Source: Planctomycetales bacterium (GTDB lineage: Bacteria; Planctomycetota; Planctomycetia; Planctomycetales; Planctomycetaceae). From it: a stretch of 64,000 nt of DNA. The notes beneath the pieces were generated by a model, which saw only the letters and a list, made by a program, of their open reading frames with translations, was not told the origin of the DNA and searched no databases. The first letter of the stretch is position 1; every line of letters starts with the position of its first letter. Where the stretch lies: assembly GCA_026400835.1 (NCBI GenBank), contig JAPLOA010000034.1, positions 62,001-126,000 on the forward strand, read 5' to 3'. The translations under genes and the position numbers were made by a program. Shown here piece by piece: positions 28,093 to 36,166 of the stretch.

Positions 28093-28396
28093 TGAAGAAT
28101 TTCTCCTGATTCGACCACCAGCATGGCAGCCAAAACGGCGATCACCAGAATCCCAGCAGGATGCTTCGGACTGGTGATCTGTCCCAAAGCAACACCCATT
28201 TTTAACACAGTATAAACATCGTTCCCGCAAACCCAGTTTTCACGGAAACAATCAGTCCGAAATCCTGAGCCAGACGACGTCCCGGCCGTTGGCTCATTCG
28301 ATTCAGGAACTGCGTATTGTTGCGAGAACATCGCAGAAGTTCCAGACGTCGTTCTTTTGAAAGCCCCAGACCCTCAAAAAAACCACGTTACAACGG
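28093..28396. other. Spacer between fabG and ACP genes
   Basis: About 300 bases inside the fatty-acid-type cluster. No motif-bearing frame is present. The length suggests an internal promoter for ACP, fabZ and fabF, though no clear -35/-10 could be chosen. Confidence 0.35.
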
Positions 28397-29149
28397 CTAC
28401 AGTCCTCCTAAAGTCAATCCACCGTCCACTTTAAGGATCTGACCCGTAACGTAAGAAGACTCGTCAGCAGCGAAGAAAAGTACCGCATTTGAGATATCAT
28501 CGGGGCGACCAAGTCGCCTTACGGGGATCTTTTTCTTGATTTCGTCGCCCGCAAGGTTCACAACAGCGACCGTCATATCGGTCTCGATAAAGCCCGGAGC
28601 CACGGCATTCGCCGTCACGCCACGGCGAGCCAGCTCAGTCGCGACGCAGCGTGTGAAGCCTTCAACTCCGCCCTTGCTGGCCGCGTAGTTAGCCTGCCCC
28701 GGATTGGAAACGTCCGCTGCGACACTGGACATATTGATAATGCGACCATAACGCTGAGACATCATCTGCATTGTCGCAGCCTGACAGAAATTAAACACGC
28801 TGGTCAGGTTGGTATCGATCACATCCTGCCACTGCGTCGAATCCATCTTCGCCAACAGAGTGTCACGAATGATCCCGGCATTGTTGACGAGGATCTCCAG
28901 CTTGCCCCACTTGGCAACGACGTCAGCAACGACCTGATCGGCCGCAGGCTTCGATCGCACATCCGCCTGAATCGCCCACGCTTCGTGACCTTCAGCAGCC
29001 AGAGCTGACACGACTTCCTCAGCAGCGGCCGAATTGGAATTGTAAACGAATGCAACCTTAGCGCCATTGCGAGCCAGTGCTTCGACGATGGCCCGGCCAA
29101 TGCCGCGGCTTCCTCCGGTCACCAAAGCCACGCGATCCTTAACGGTCAT
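28397..29149 (-). CDS. fabG: 3-oxoacyl-ACP reductase FabG
   Basis: A 250-residue SDR with all FabG landmarks: TGGSRGIGRAI cofactor loop, NNAGIIRD, the catalytic serine in NMSSVAADVSNPGQ, YAASKGGVEGFTR and the C-terminal YVTGQILKVDGGLTLGGL. It reduces 3-ketoacyl-ACP with NADPH. AAAGGTAG precedes the ATG. It lies 83 bases after the first dehydratase gene and upstream of the ACP gene, consistent with a co-transcribed elongation module that also includes fabF. Confidence 0.93.
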   Translation of the reverse strand: MTVKDRVALVTGGSRGIGRAIVEALARNGAKVAFVYNSNSAAAEEVVSALAAEGHEAWAIQADVRSKPAADQVVADVVAKWGKLEILVNNAGIIRDTLLAKMDSTQWQDVIDTNLTSVFNFCQAATMQMMSQRYGRIINMSSVAADVSNPGQANYAASKGGVEGFTRCVATELARRGVTANAVAPGFIETDMTVAVVNLAGDEIKKKIPVRRLGRPDDISNAVLFFAADESSYVTGQILKVDGGLTLGGL

Positions 29150-29232
29150 GGGAACTACCTTTACGAACGAAACTACAGACAGGGAATCAAATAATCACAA
29201 AGTGAATCAATGGAAACGCCGCGATTCGGAGA

Positions 29233-29709
29233 TCACGGCTGAGCAGAATACATCTGCTGATAGAGATCCTTCATCGATGCTATCAATCGAGCATCGTTCT
29301 CCGCGAGAGCGGGATTGAGATCCGCGAGGTTCTGACGCGTGAGAAGCAGGCGAGCACTGACGGCCGACTGACCGTTGACGGTTCCCGAAGCCATGAACTC
29401 TGCAGTTCCGACGTCGGTGGACCGTAGCGTCGCTGTGACCTCCAGCGTTTGCCCGGGTTTCAGGAAGTTGTTGAACTTTACAGCCCGGGCCTGTTTCAGC
29501 AGAAGTGTACTGTACTGAAAGTTATCCGTGACGCGTGAAAGCCATGCACAGGACTGCACGAGGCACTCCACCATCATCACACCCGGGAGCACTGAAAACC
29601 CGGGGAAATGGTCCTGAAGATATTCTTCCGCCAGCGACACGTTCTTAATGGTCTGAATACTCTCTCCGGGAACGAGGGAGTTGATGCGGTCAACAAGGCA
29701 GAACTTCAT
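29233..29709 (-). CDS. FabZ-like beta-hydroxyacyl-ACP dehydratase (copy 1)
   Basis: A 158-residue hotdog-fold protein, first gene of the cluster. The family active-site block is present with His in LQDHFPGFSVLPG and Glu in VMMVECLVQ; the residues after Glu differ from the usual EAMAQ. The remainder (QARAVKFNNFLKPGQTLEV) matches the FabZ/FabA-like fold. It is a diverged paralog of the dehydratase at 27032-27526. It may be the dehydratase of a specialised chain or act with it as a pair. No clear ribosome site precedes the ATG at 29709. Confidence 0.83.
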   Translation of the reverse strand: MKFCLVDRINSLVPGESIQTIKNVSLAEEYLQDHFPGFSVLPGVMMVECLVQSCAWLSRVTDNFQYSTLLLKQARAVKFNNFLKPGQTLEVTATLRSTDVGTAEFMASGTVNGQSAVSARLLLTRQNLADLNPALAENDARLIASMKDLYQQMYSAQP

Positions 29710-30052
29710 CGGACGGGTGCTCAGTGATTTCTTGGGAACTCGGCAGTCGGCTCACTTCCGGAGCCACTACAACCGTGCGCAGTCTAAGGAATGAGAGCGA
29801 CTCTTCCAAAACCCAGGTCACGCGGGATGGAAGATTTGGGGAAAAAGCAACTCCGAGAATAACCAGGAAGATCAGGCTCTCACAGCCTGCCGGACTGGAA
29901 TCTTCCACTGCAACCATCAGGATTACCCACGAGGAAAACTTAACTCAAATTGCTGAATCGTAAGGTTCGTTTTGGGTTCCATCCTCTTGAACGCTATCAA
30001 TCGCCAGAAATAACCCATTCGCGACATGCGTCACAAAGTGCCCGCTGTTCTC

Positions 30053-30103
30053 AAACTGTTTATTTTTTACAGTTTTCGTTTCCGAATCTGAACGCGCTAT
30101 GCT
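30053..30103 (+). promoter_or_regulatory. Candidate promoter with operator-like inverted repeat
   Basis: An exact 7-base inverted repeat, AAACTGT (30053-30059) and ACAGTTT (30069-30075), is separated by a T-rich 9-base spacer. A -10-like TATGCT lies at 30098-30103; the -35 is weak. It is upstream of the repeat cell-wall gene and its structured leader. This is inference from sequence only. Confidence 0.35.
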
Positions 30104-30124
30104 AAGTTGAGCGCAGAATAGGGT

Positions 30125-30230
30125 GATTCGGTTGAATGGGTAGGAATTGCTGGCATTAAACAGTACCCGCCTAATGAGGGTTTGCCCTCATCCGAATCCA
30201 AGCATTATAAGAATCTGGCTGGGTGTCCAG
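30125..30230 (+). promoter_or_regulatory. Foldable 5' leader, predicted three-way junction
   Basis: Three helices fit together: P1 GATTCGG (30125-30131) with CCGAATC (30192-30198); P2 GGGTA (30138-30142) with TACCC (30164-30168), extended by CTG/CAG (30150-30152 with 30161-30163) across a bulge; P3 ATGAGGG (30174-30180) with CCCTCAT (30185-30191). P3 directly abuts P1, allowing coaxial stacking. A further CTGG/CCAG hairpin lies at 30215-30230. It precedes the start codon by about 50 bases. I do not recognise a known riboswitch class; it could be a stabilising leader of a highly expressed mRNA. Confidence 0.4.
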
Positions 30231-30281
30231 GTGCTTTAAATTGGTGTTATCGTTTCAGAACTTTGGGAGGAGTTACAGAGC

Positions 30282-31772
30282 ATGCGTTTGATTCTTTCAT
30301 TGGCACTTGCTGTTACTATGACAGCATCTGCTCAGGCGGGTGGTTGCTTCGGTAAGAAGTCCAGCCGTTGTTGTTCAGCACCTTGTGCTACCAGCTGCAG
30401 CCCATGTGGTGCCAGCTCTTGTGGTTCAAGCTGCGGTGATTCAGGTGGCGGCGCTCCAGCAGCGTGCGGAACATGGGAAGAGGTTCAGAAGACTGTTCTG
30501 GTTCCAACCACTGTTACTGAAACCCGCAAGGTTACTGTAATGGTTCCTGTAACTCAGGAACACGTTGGCACTCGCAATGTCGTCAAGACAGAGTGGGCTG
30601 ACGAAGTTCAGAAGTACACAGTCATGGTTCCGGAAACTGTTGAGCACACTGGCACTCGCCACGTCTGTAAGACAGAGTGGGCTGACGAAGTTCAGAAGTA
30701 CACAGTCATGGTTCCGGAAACTGTTGAACACACTGGCACTCGCCACGTCTGCAAGACAGAGTGGGTTGACCAGGTTCAGAAGTACACAGTCATGGTTCCG
30801 GAAACTGTTGAACACACAGCAACTCGCAATGTCTGCAAGACAGAGTGGGCTGAAGAAGTTCAGAAGTACACTGTTCTGGTGCCTGAAACCGTTCAGCACT
30901 CTGGCACTCGTACCGTCTGCAAGACCGTCCCAGTCCAGAAGACTCGCAAGGTTTGCCAGGACCAGGGTCACTGGGAAGAGCGAGTTGTTGAATCGCCCGG
31001 TAATGGCTGTGGTTCAGCTTCAGGTTGCGGCGGTTGCGCTTCAGCTCCAGCTTGCGGTGGTTGTGCTCAGGCTTCAAGCTGCTGCGGTGCAGTTGCTTCT
31101 GCCTGTGGCGGTTGCGGTGTAGCCAGCGCTTGCGGTGCTGTTGCTGCAAGCTGCAACGGTGGCACACAGACCGTGAAGGTCTGGGTTGCTAACATGGTTG
31201 AAACAGAAGTTGCGTATACCTGCTACGAACAGCAGAAGGTTGAAGAGCCTTACACATACACAACAACTGTCTGCAAGCCAGTTGAAAAGGAACGTACTGT
31301 AAAGGTCGCTAAGCACGTAACTGTTCCAGAAGAGTACAAGTACACAACAACTGTCTGCAAGGCCGTTGAGCAGGAACGCACAGTGAAGGTCTGCAAGCAG
31401 ATCACCGTTCCAGAAGAGTACAAGTACACAACAACTGTCTGCAAGGCCGTTGAAAAAGAGCGAACTGTAAAGGTTGCTAAGAACGTTACAGTTCCAGAAG
31501 AGTACAAGTACACGACAACTGTCTGCAAGGCCGTTGAAAAAGAGCGAACTGTAAAGGTTGCTAAGAACGTTACAGTTCCAGAAGAGTACAAGTACACGAC
31601 AACCGTGTGCCAGCCACAGGAAAAGGAAGTCCAGGTTCAGGTTTGCAAGATGGTTGAGCAGGTTGTAACCCACAAGGTTTACCACCCAGCAGCTCCAGCT
31701 TGCAGCAGTGCTCCGGCAACAGCTTGCGGCGGTTGCGCTCCAGCAGCTCCAGCTTGTGGTTCTTGCCACTAA
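30282..31772 (+). CDS. Cysteine-rich 'YTV'-type repeat protein, probable cell-wall protein
   Basis: A 496-residue secreted protein with signal peptide MRLILSLALAVTMTASAQAG and a GGGAGGAG about 10 bases before the ATG. It has a mirror-like layout. A Cys-rich head (residues 21-60) is followed by five 28-residue units of the type VPETVEHTGTRHVCKTEW plus QKYTVM. A central Cys/Gly/Ala-rich segment (about 240-288) comes next, then five units of the type EYKYTTTVCKAVEKERTVKV, and a Cys-rich tail. Most units contain one cysteine, suggesting disulfide cross-linking. I recall cell-wall proteins with a YTV repeat reported from Rhodopirellula; this protein fits that description. It has its own leader and a strong terminator and is likely abundant. 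Confidence 0.85.
   Translation: MRLILSLALAVTMTASAQAGGCFGKKSSRCCSAPCATSCSPCGASSCGSSCGDSGGGAPAACGTWEEVQKTVLVPTTVTETRKVTVMVPVTQEHVGTRNVVKTEWADEVQKYTVMVPETVEHTGTRHVCKTEWADEVQKYTVMVPETVEHTGTRHVCKTEWVDQVQKYTVMVPETVEHTATRNVCKTEWAEEVQKYTVLVPETVQHSGTRTVCKTVPVQKTRKVCQDQGHWEERVVESPGNGCGSASGCGGCASAPACGGCAQASSCCGAVASACGGCGVASACGAVAASCNGGTQTVKVWVANMVETEVAYTCYEQQKVEEPYTYTTTVCKPVEKERTVKVAKHVTVPEEYKYTTTVCKAVEQERTVKVCKQITVPEEYKYTTTVCKAVEKERTVKVAKNVTVPEEYKYTTTVCKAVEKERTVKVAKNVTVPEEYKYTTTVCQPQEKEVQVQVCKMVEQVVTHKVYHPAAPACSSAPATACGGCAPAAPACGSCH
30540..30959. repeat. Five 84-base coding repeats (first array)
   Basis: Units begin at 30540, 30624, 30708, 30792 and 30876. The second and third are nearly identical at the DNA level, so recent duplication or gene conversion is likely. 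Confidence 0.9.
31242..31660. repeat. Five 84/87-base coding repeats (second array)
   Basis: The first unit is 87 bases and the others 84. The third and fourth units are almost identical at the DNA level over their whole length. Confidence 0.9.
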
Positions 31773-31824
31773 TTGACGAACACTTTCCTCGGCTTGTCCG
31801 TTGAAAGGTTTGCTCATAAAATTG

Positions 31825-31863
31825 ACACACCCCGGAAGTAGATTTCCGGGGTGTGTTTTTTTG
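31825..31863 (+). terminator. Strong rho-independent terminator of the repeat protein gene
   Basis: A perfect 13-base stem (31825-31837 with 31844-31856), a 6-base loop and six T residues, 50 bases after the stop. It overlaps the leader of the following lipid kinase gene. Confidence 0.95.
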
Positions 31864-31874
31864 CGCAAAGGGAA

Positions 31875-32777
31875 TTGCACATCGCCCTCGACTCCATCAA
31901 CGATGAACTCGTCATTATCCAGAGGAATCCTCATTCCGGTTCCGGCGCTGGTCGCAACCAGCTACGAGTTCTCTCACGCCATCTGCGCGAGGCGGGATTT
32001 CGCGTGCGAATGTTTTCCGGTCGTCCTAAGCTGGATCGCTATCTGGCAAAAAAGCCTGCTCAACGCATCGTTCGCTGTATCGTCGCGGCTGGCGGTGACG
32101 GAACTGTGGCCGATCTGGTCAATCGCCATCCCGGTGTTCCTATTGCCGTGCTTCCGCTGGGGACCGAAAACCTGCTGGCGAAATATCTGGGGCTCCGCCG
32201 TTGTGGTCGTCAGCTGGCTCAAATCATCCAGCGAGGCCAGGTCAAAGTCTTCGACTCCGCCATCGTTAATGGCCGGCGAACACTCCTGATGGTAAGCGTT
32301 GGAATTGACGCAGAAATCGTGGAAGCCGTGCACAAGGTTCGTTCCGGGAATATCCATCGCCTGAGTTACGTCCGCCCGGTGCTGCGAGCACTGCTGAAGA
32401 ATCAGCCGACAACCTACAGAGTTGTTGCCTCCGACGGATCTCACCATGTTTCCGGCAGTCACATCATCGTAACGAATGTTCCACGGTACGGTTTCGACAT
32501 CCCATTTGCCCCCGAGGCTCGTCCGGACGACGGAGTCCTGGACGTTCGCGTGTTTCATGGGACAACTCGCTGGCACGTTTTTTGTCATGCGGTCAAACTG
32601 CGTCTTGGGCTGCCAATTGGCCAACAGGAGTTTACTCGCTTCTCGGCTTCGGCCGTGAGCATTGAATGTCTTGACTTAACGGCGCCTCGCACGTCACAGT
32701 GCGACGGCGACCCAGGCCCGGAACTACCCTTGCAGATTGTGACGGATCACCATTCCCTGACACTGATTGTCCCATGA
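31875..32777 (+). CDS. Diacylglycerol/sphingosine kinase-like lipid kinase (YegS/BmrU type)
   Basis: About 300 residues. The catalytic domain motifs are IIQRNPHSGSG near the N-terminus, the nucleotide loop AAGGDGTVADLV and PLGTENLLAKYLG. The C-terminal half has the family's beta-rich domain (IIVTNVPRYGFDIPFAPEA, DDGVLDVRVF). It phosphorylates a membrane lipid from ATP. The start is uncertain: TTG at 31875 (AAAGGG just upstream) is preferred over a GTG at 31851 that lies within the preceding terminator stem. The stop overlaps the ATG of the acyltransferase gene as ATGA, so the two are coupled and probably act on the same membrane lipid pathway. Confidence 0.83.
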   Translation: MHIALDSINDELVIIQRNPHSGSGAGRNQLRVLSRHLREAGFRVRMFSGRPKLDRYLAKKPAQRIVRCIVAAGGDGTVADLVNRHPGVPIAVLPLGTENLLAKYLGLRRCGRQLAQIIQRGQVKVFDSAIVNGRRTLLMVSVGIDAEIVEAVHKVRSGNIHRLSYVRPVLRALLKNQPTTYRVVASDGSHHVSGSHIIVTNVPRYGFDIPFAPEARPDDGVLDVRVFHGTTRWHVFCHAVKLRLGLPIGQQEFTRFSASAVSIECLDLTAPRTSQCDGDPGPELPLQIVTDHHSLTLIVP

Positions 32778-33730
32778 AACTTCGCCGGATCAGACATCTG
32801 CTTGAGTACGCCGTCTTTCTGACGCTGCTCTTTGTCGTGCGATGTCTGCCCGTCCGCGCAACTGTGGCGATGGCCAATGGCCTGGCCTGGTTCATTCACT
32901 GTGTATTGCCGAAAAAGCTGACTCGCTATCACGTCGCGCGAGAGAACCTTGCGATCGCGTTCGGGGAATCGCTCAGCGATGATGAAGCCGACCGAATTAT
33001 TCTCGGAATGTGGCGGCACTTGTTTCGTATGGTCTGCGAAATGATCCAGTTACCTCGCCGCTTTCGCCTGAGATCCTGCGCCGATGTGCTGGATTTTGAA
33101 CGCCGCGATGACTGTGTTAAGGCGTTGTGTTCTGGTCGCCCCGTGCTGTTTCTGGGAGGGCATTTTGGTAACTGGGAGATCTCCGTTAATACGTTTGGAC
33201 ACTTCGGCTTTCCCATGGGAGTTGTCGCGCGACCATTGGACAATCCCTATCTTCATGAATGGTTCAAGGCGTTTCGTGAATCGACAGGGAACTCCTTGAT
33301 CTCCAAGCAGGGAGCTGGCTCTGAGCTTTCTGAGATCATGGAAAAGAAAGGCATGGCTTCGTTGCTGTGTGATCAGGACGCCGGCGTTTCAGGCTTGTTC
33401 GTGGATTTTTTCGGCCGACCTGCATCCACCTTTAAATCGATTGCCCTGCTGGCTTTGCAATACAATGCGTTGATCGTTGTGGGTGGAGCCTGGAGGTTGC
33501 CTGATCAAGCCAGCCGAACTTCTCACTGGGTTCGTTTTTGCCTGACCACGCAGGACATTATTGATCCGGGCGACTATCAGGGGGCGAATGGAATCAACGA
33601 GCTGACTCAGAGATTCACCTCCGCGCTGGAGGCCCTGATTCGAAAAGCTCCGGAGCAGTACTTCTGGGTTCACCGTCGCTGGAAGACTTCGCCGGATGCT
33701 CGCCGCAAGCGCCGGACTGCAGCGGCGTAG
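32774..33730 (+). CDS. Lysophospholipid/lipid A-type acyltransferase (LpxL/HtrB family)
   Basis: A 318-residue membrane-associated acyltransferase. The N-terminal helix LEYAVFLTLLFVVRCLPV anchors it. The catalytic HX4E-type motif is GGHFGNWEIS, followed by the substrate-binding stretch VVARPLDNPYL and DQDAGVSGLFVDFFGRPAST. The family end PEQYFWVHRRWKTSP is present. The ATG at 32774 overlaps the lipid kinase stop by 4 bases. The family adds the secondary acyl chain to lipid A; whether this organism uses it on lipid A or another glycolipid is not shown here. Together with the lipid kinase it forms a lipid-modifying pair. Confidence 0.9.
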   Translation: MKLRRIRHLLEYAVFLTLLFVVRCLPVRATVAMANGLAWFIHCVLPKKLTRYHVARENLAIAFGESLSDDEADRIILGMWRHLFRMVCEMIQLPRRFRLRSCADVLDFERRDDCVKALCSGRPVLFLGGHFGNWEISVNTFGHFGFPMGVVARPLDNPYLHEWFKAFRESTGNSLISKQGAGSELSEIMEKKGMASLLCDQDAGVSGLFVDFFGRPASTFKSIALLALQYNALIVVGGAWRLPDQASRTSHWVRFCLTTQDIIDPGDYQGANGINELTQRFTSALEALIRKAPEQYFWVHRRWKTSPDARRKRRTAAA

Positions 33731-33946
33731 GCGACTCGACACACTGCGGATCGAGGCTGATTTCTCCGGCTGGTTTCTGCTGTCGATGGCATTGAGCCCG
33801 TCTGGCATTTTCCGACAACATGAACCGCCTTGACGCAGTGACGCGATGGCATCAAGATCCGCAGCGATGTGATGCACCGTGGAGCAGGGAATTTTTTTTC
33901 TCTGCGAGGTTTGATACGTTTACCAATTGAAGACAAGGCTGACCAA

Positions 33947-34138
33947 ATGAGCGGACCGATTGTTCGGACCGGGACGACACCTGCATTCTGGAAAAACTGG
34001 GAGCAGGCGTTCGGCGGGAAGAAAACTGAAGGTAGTGCAAAGAAGAAGGCCACTGGCGCAGACAAGAAGCCGGTTGTCGCAGCGAAGAAAGCTGCCAAGA
34101 AGGCCGGTAAGAAGGCTGCAGCGAAGAAGAAAAAGTGA
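33947..34138 (+). CDS. Small basic protein with histone H1-like Lys/Ala tail
   Basis: A 63-residue protein starting MSGPIVRTGTTPAFWKNWEQ and ending in a lysine/alanine-rich tail (KKAAKKAGKKAAAKKKK). A start 26 codons earlier is open, but the ATG at 33947 is the natural one. Small planctomycete proteins with the same N-terminal TTPxFWxNW block are common as far as I recall, without known function. The tail suggests nucleic acid binding. Its stop overlaps the GTG of the following membrane protein gene as GTGA. Confidence 0.65.
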   Translation: MSGPIVRTGTTPAFWKNWEQAFGGKKTEGSAKKKATGADKKPVVAAKKAAKKAGKKAAAKKKK

Positions 34139-35844
34139 GTCAGTTGAATTCTGCAGAAGAATCAACATCGCGACCACAGGCCGAGCATTCTCGCATTGGC
34201 CTGTGGTCGACTTTGTTTATTGCCGGGCTGTTTTCTGCTGTTTCAGTTCTCAGCAGTGCTGTTCCGGGGGTCAACGAACCTCATTATCTGGCCAAGGCCC
34301 GCGCGTTCGTGGGTCCAGCCTGGTGTTCACGCGATTTCTTTCTGACTTCGGCTAATGCGCATTATTGTTTTTTCTGGCTCGTGGGCCAGATGACTCAATG
34401 GCTGTCGTTTGAACAGATCGCAGTCGCCGGCAGAATCTTCTCGGCCCTGTTGCTGGCGATCGGCTGGACACTTCTTGCTCGCGCGGTGCATTTGCAGGCA
34501 ACCTTCAGCGTCCTGAGTGCCGCGATGTTTGCCTCGCTGAGCCTGCTCGGGAGTTTCTCGGGGGAGTGGCTACTGGGGGGATTCGAATCCAAAGTGCCTG
34601 CCTGGGGGCTGTGCCTGATCGCCGTGAGTCTCTGGATCAGCGGCCGCGGCTCAGTTCGAAGCATGCTGCTCGCGGGAATCATCTGCGGTCTGGGATGCTC
34701 GCTTCACCCCGTGGTCGGTGGCTGGGTTGCCGCCTGTGTCTGCCTGGCCTCCGTGTTTTTTCTGGTGGCCGATTTGATTTGGAAACGTTCGCCAAGCAGC
34801 GATGAGAACCAGCGATCATCCTTGTCTGGTCTGATCGCCTTTTCGACTCAGACAATCCTGTTCGCGTTGCCCGGGCTGATTCCTGCGTTGACGCTTGTCA
34901 TGGACAAGAGTCTTCCTCAAAAAGATCGTGAGCTGGCGTCCTTTTATCAGGTCTTCTGGCGATTAAAGCATCATCTGGACCCGACTGAGATTCCTGGTTC
35001 TCAATGGCTCTATTTATTGCTCGTGGGCAGTGGACTGCTGGCTGGGGTGGCAGGCCTGAAACGCTGCAACCGTGAAACATCAAGGCCGGATGGTCTGCGA
35101 TGGATGCTGGTCTTTTTCGCCATGTCGGCACTGATCGCATTGGCGGGTGTAATTATCGGCTGGCACACTGTGCGAGCTCAGGAGTTAGACGGTTGGGAAT
35201 GGCGTGCGTCGTTGCTGAAGTTTTATCCGTTTCGTTGTTTCGACGCACTGCTTCCGATCACGACCGCTCTGGTATTTGGACGCCTGGTGCAGGCCTTCGC
35301 ACAGCATTTGGAACCTCGAAATTCGATGGCTTCCAGATCGTTCGCTGGTGGATCGTTCGCTGGAGGATCGTTGAGTACTCCGCGCGTCCGGCAGATTGCT
35401 CTCTATGGAATGCTGCTGCTGCCGTTGTGGCTGTCCTGGCGCAGCCGAGAAGCAGCTCCGGCGGGGTACACGATAGATCAGTTCACCGACTGGCGACAGG
35501 CCTGCGACTGGTTGCGGGAGAATACTCCGAAGGACGCCCTGATCCTGACGCCCAGAGAATCCTCGGCCTTCAAATGGTTCGCGGAACGTGCCGAGTATGT
35601 CTGCTACAAGGATTGCCCTCAGGATGCCGCCGGAATTCTGACGTGGAACAAACGCCTGTGGCTGCTGCACGACTGGACGCTGCAGAGTTCATCGGATGCG
35701 ATCTACGATCAGCGAGATCTGATGATTCTGCGAGCCAGAACGGATTGCGATTATATCCTGACACGGATTCTGGGGCCGTTCGAAACGGATCCACTTTGGG
35801 AAGGCCGGTATTGGAAGATCTACGCGGTGCCATCGAAGAAATAG
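34135..35844 (+). CDS. Polytopic membrane protein, possibly DUF6798
   Basis: A 569-residue integral membrane protein with about ten hydrophobic helices (for example SVLSAAMFASLSLLGSFSG). The loop VNEPHYLAKARAFVGPAWCS near the N-terminus resembles glycosyltransferase-C/oligosaccharyl-type first loops. The C-terminal soluble part has LTPRESSAFKWFAERAEYV and YKDCPQDAAGILTW. It begins with GTG overlapping the stop of the small basic gene. Near residue 405 there is a short in-frame tandem repeat (RSFAGGSFAGGS). A sugar- or lipid-transfer role is only suggested by the fold. Confidence 0.65.
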   Translation: MSQLNSAEESTSRPQAEHSRIGLWSTLFIAGLFSAVSVLSSAVPGVNEPHYLAKARAFVGPAWCSRDFFLTSANAHYCFFWLVGQMTQWLSFEQIAVAGRIFSALLLAIGWTLLARAVHLQATFSVLSAAMFASLSLLGSFSGEWLLGGFESKVPAWGLCLIAVSLWISGRGSVRSMLLAGIICGLGCSLHPVVGGWVAACVCLASVFFLVADLIWKRSPSSDENQRSSLSGLIAFSTQTILFALPGLIPALTLVMDKSLPQKDRELASFYQVFWRLKHHLDPTEIPGSQWLYLLLVGSGLLAGVAGLKRCNRETSRPDGLRWMLVFFAMSALIALAGVIIGWHTVRAQELDGWEWRASLLKFYPFRCFDALLPITTALVFGRLVQAFAQHLEPRNSMASRSFAGGSFAGGSLSTPRVRQIALYGMLLLPLWLSWRSREAAPAGYTIDQFTDWRQACDWLRENTPKDALILTPRESSAFKWFAERAEYVCYKDCPQDAAGILTWNKRLWLLHDWTLQSSSDAIYDQRDLMILRARTDCDYILTRILGPFETDPLWEGRYWKIYAVPSKK

Positions 35845-36166
35845 GGTTCGGTCTGTGATTAGGCGACGTGTAGCCGGGGTATGATGGATGGTCCTCGGAA
35901 CCTGGAAGCATGCTGTCGGTGAAGCGTCTCTGCTGAGGGGGGGGGCAGGCGTTCGATCGATCATTCGCAGGGGATCGGATCGGCAATTTCTGCCGGTGTT
36001 CCTGCGATGAGATTTTCCGCTGGAATCACTTATGCGTTTTGGTTGAGAGCGCTATTACTCGCTTCAAATCAAATTGAGCAGCGGTCGCAATCCGGACGTT
36101 TCGCAGGTCGATCAAAAGAACACCTGTGTTTTACCCGTAGCGTCTGCGATTGCCTGGAGCGTTCCC
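35845..36166. other. Intergenic region upstream of the porin gene
   Basis: About 320 bases. It contains a run of ten G (35936-35945) and an open 31-codon extension of the porin frame that lacks a ribosome site. The porin promoter should lie here. No gene is called. Confidence 0.4.

Noticed and set aside
31074-31934. A 286-codon minus-strand open frame
   Set aside because: Antisense of the repeat wall-protein gene; its apparent repeats only mirror the 84-base coding repeats.
35100-35858. A 252-codon plus-strand frame overlapping the membrane protein gene
   Set aside because: Alternative frame of the polytopic protein gene; lacks hydrophobic pattern or motif.
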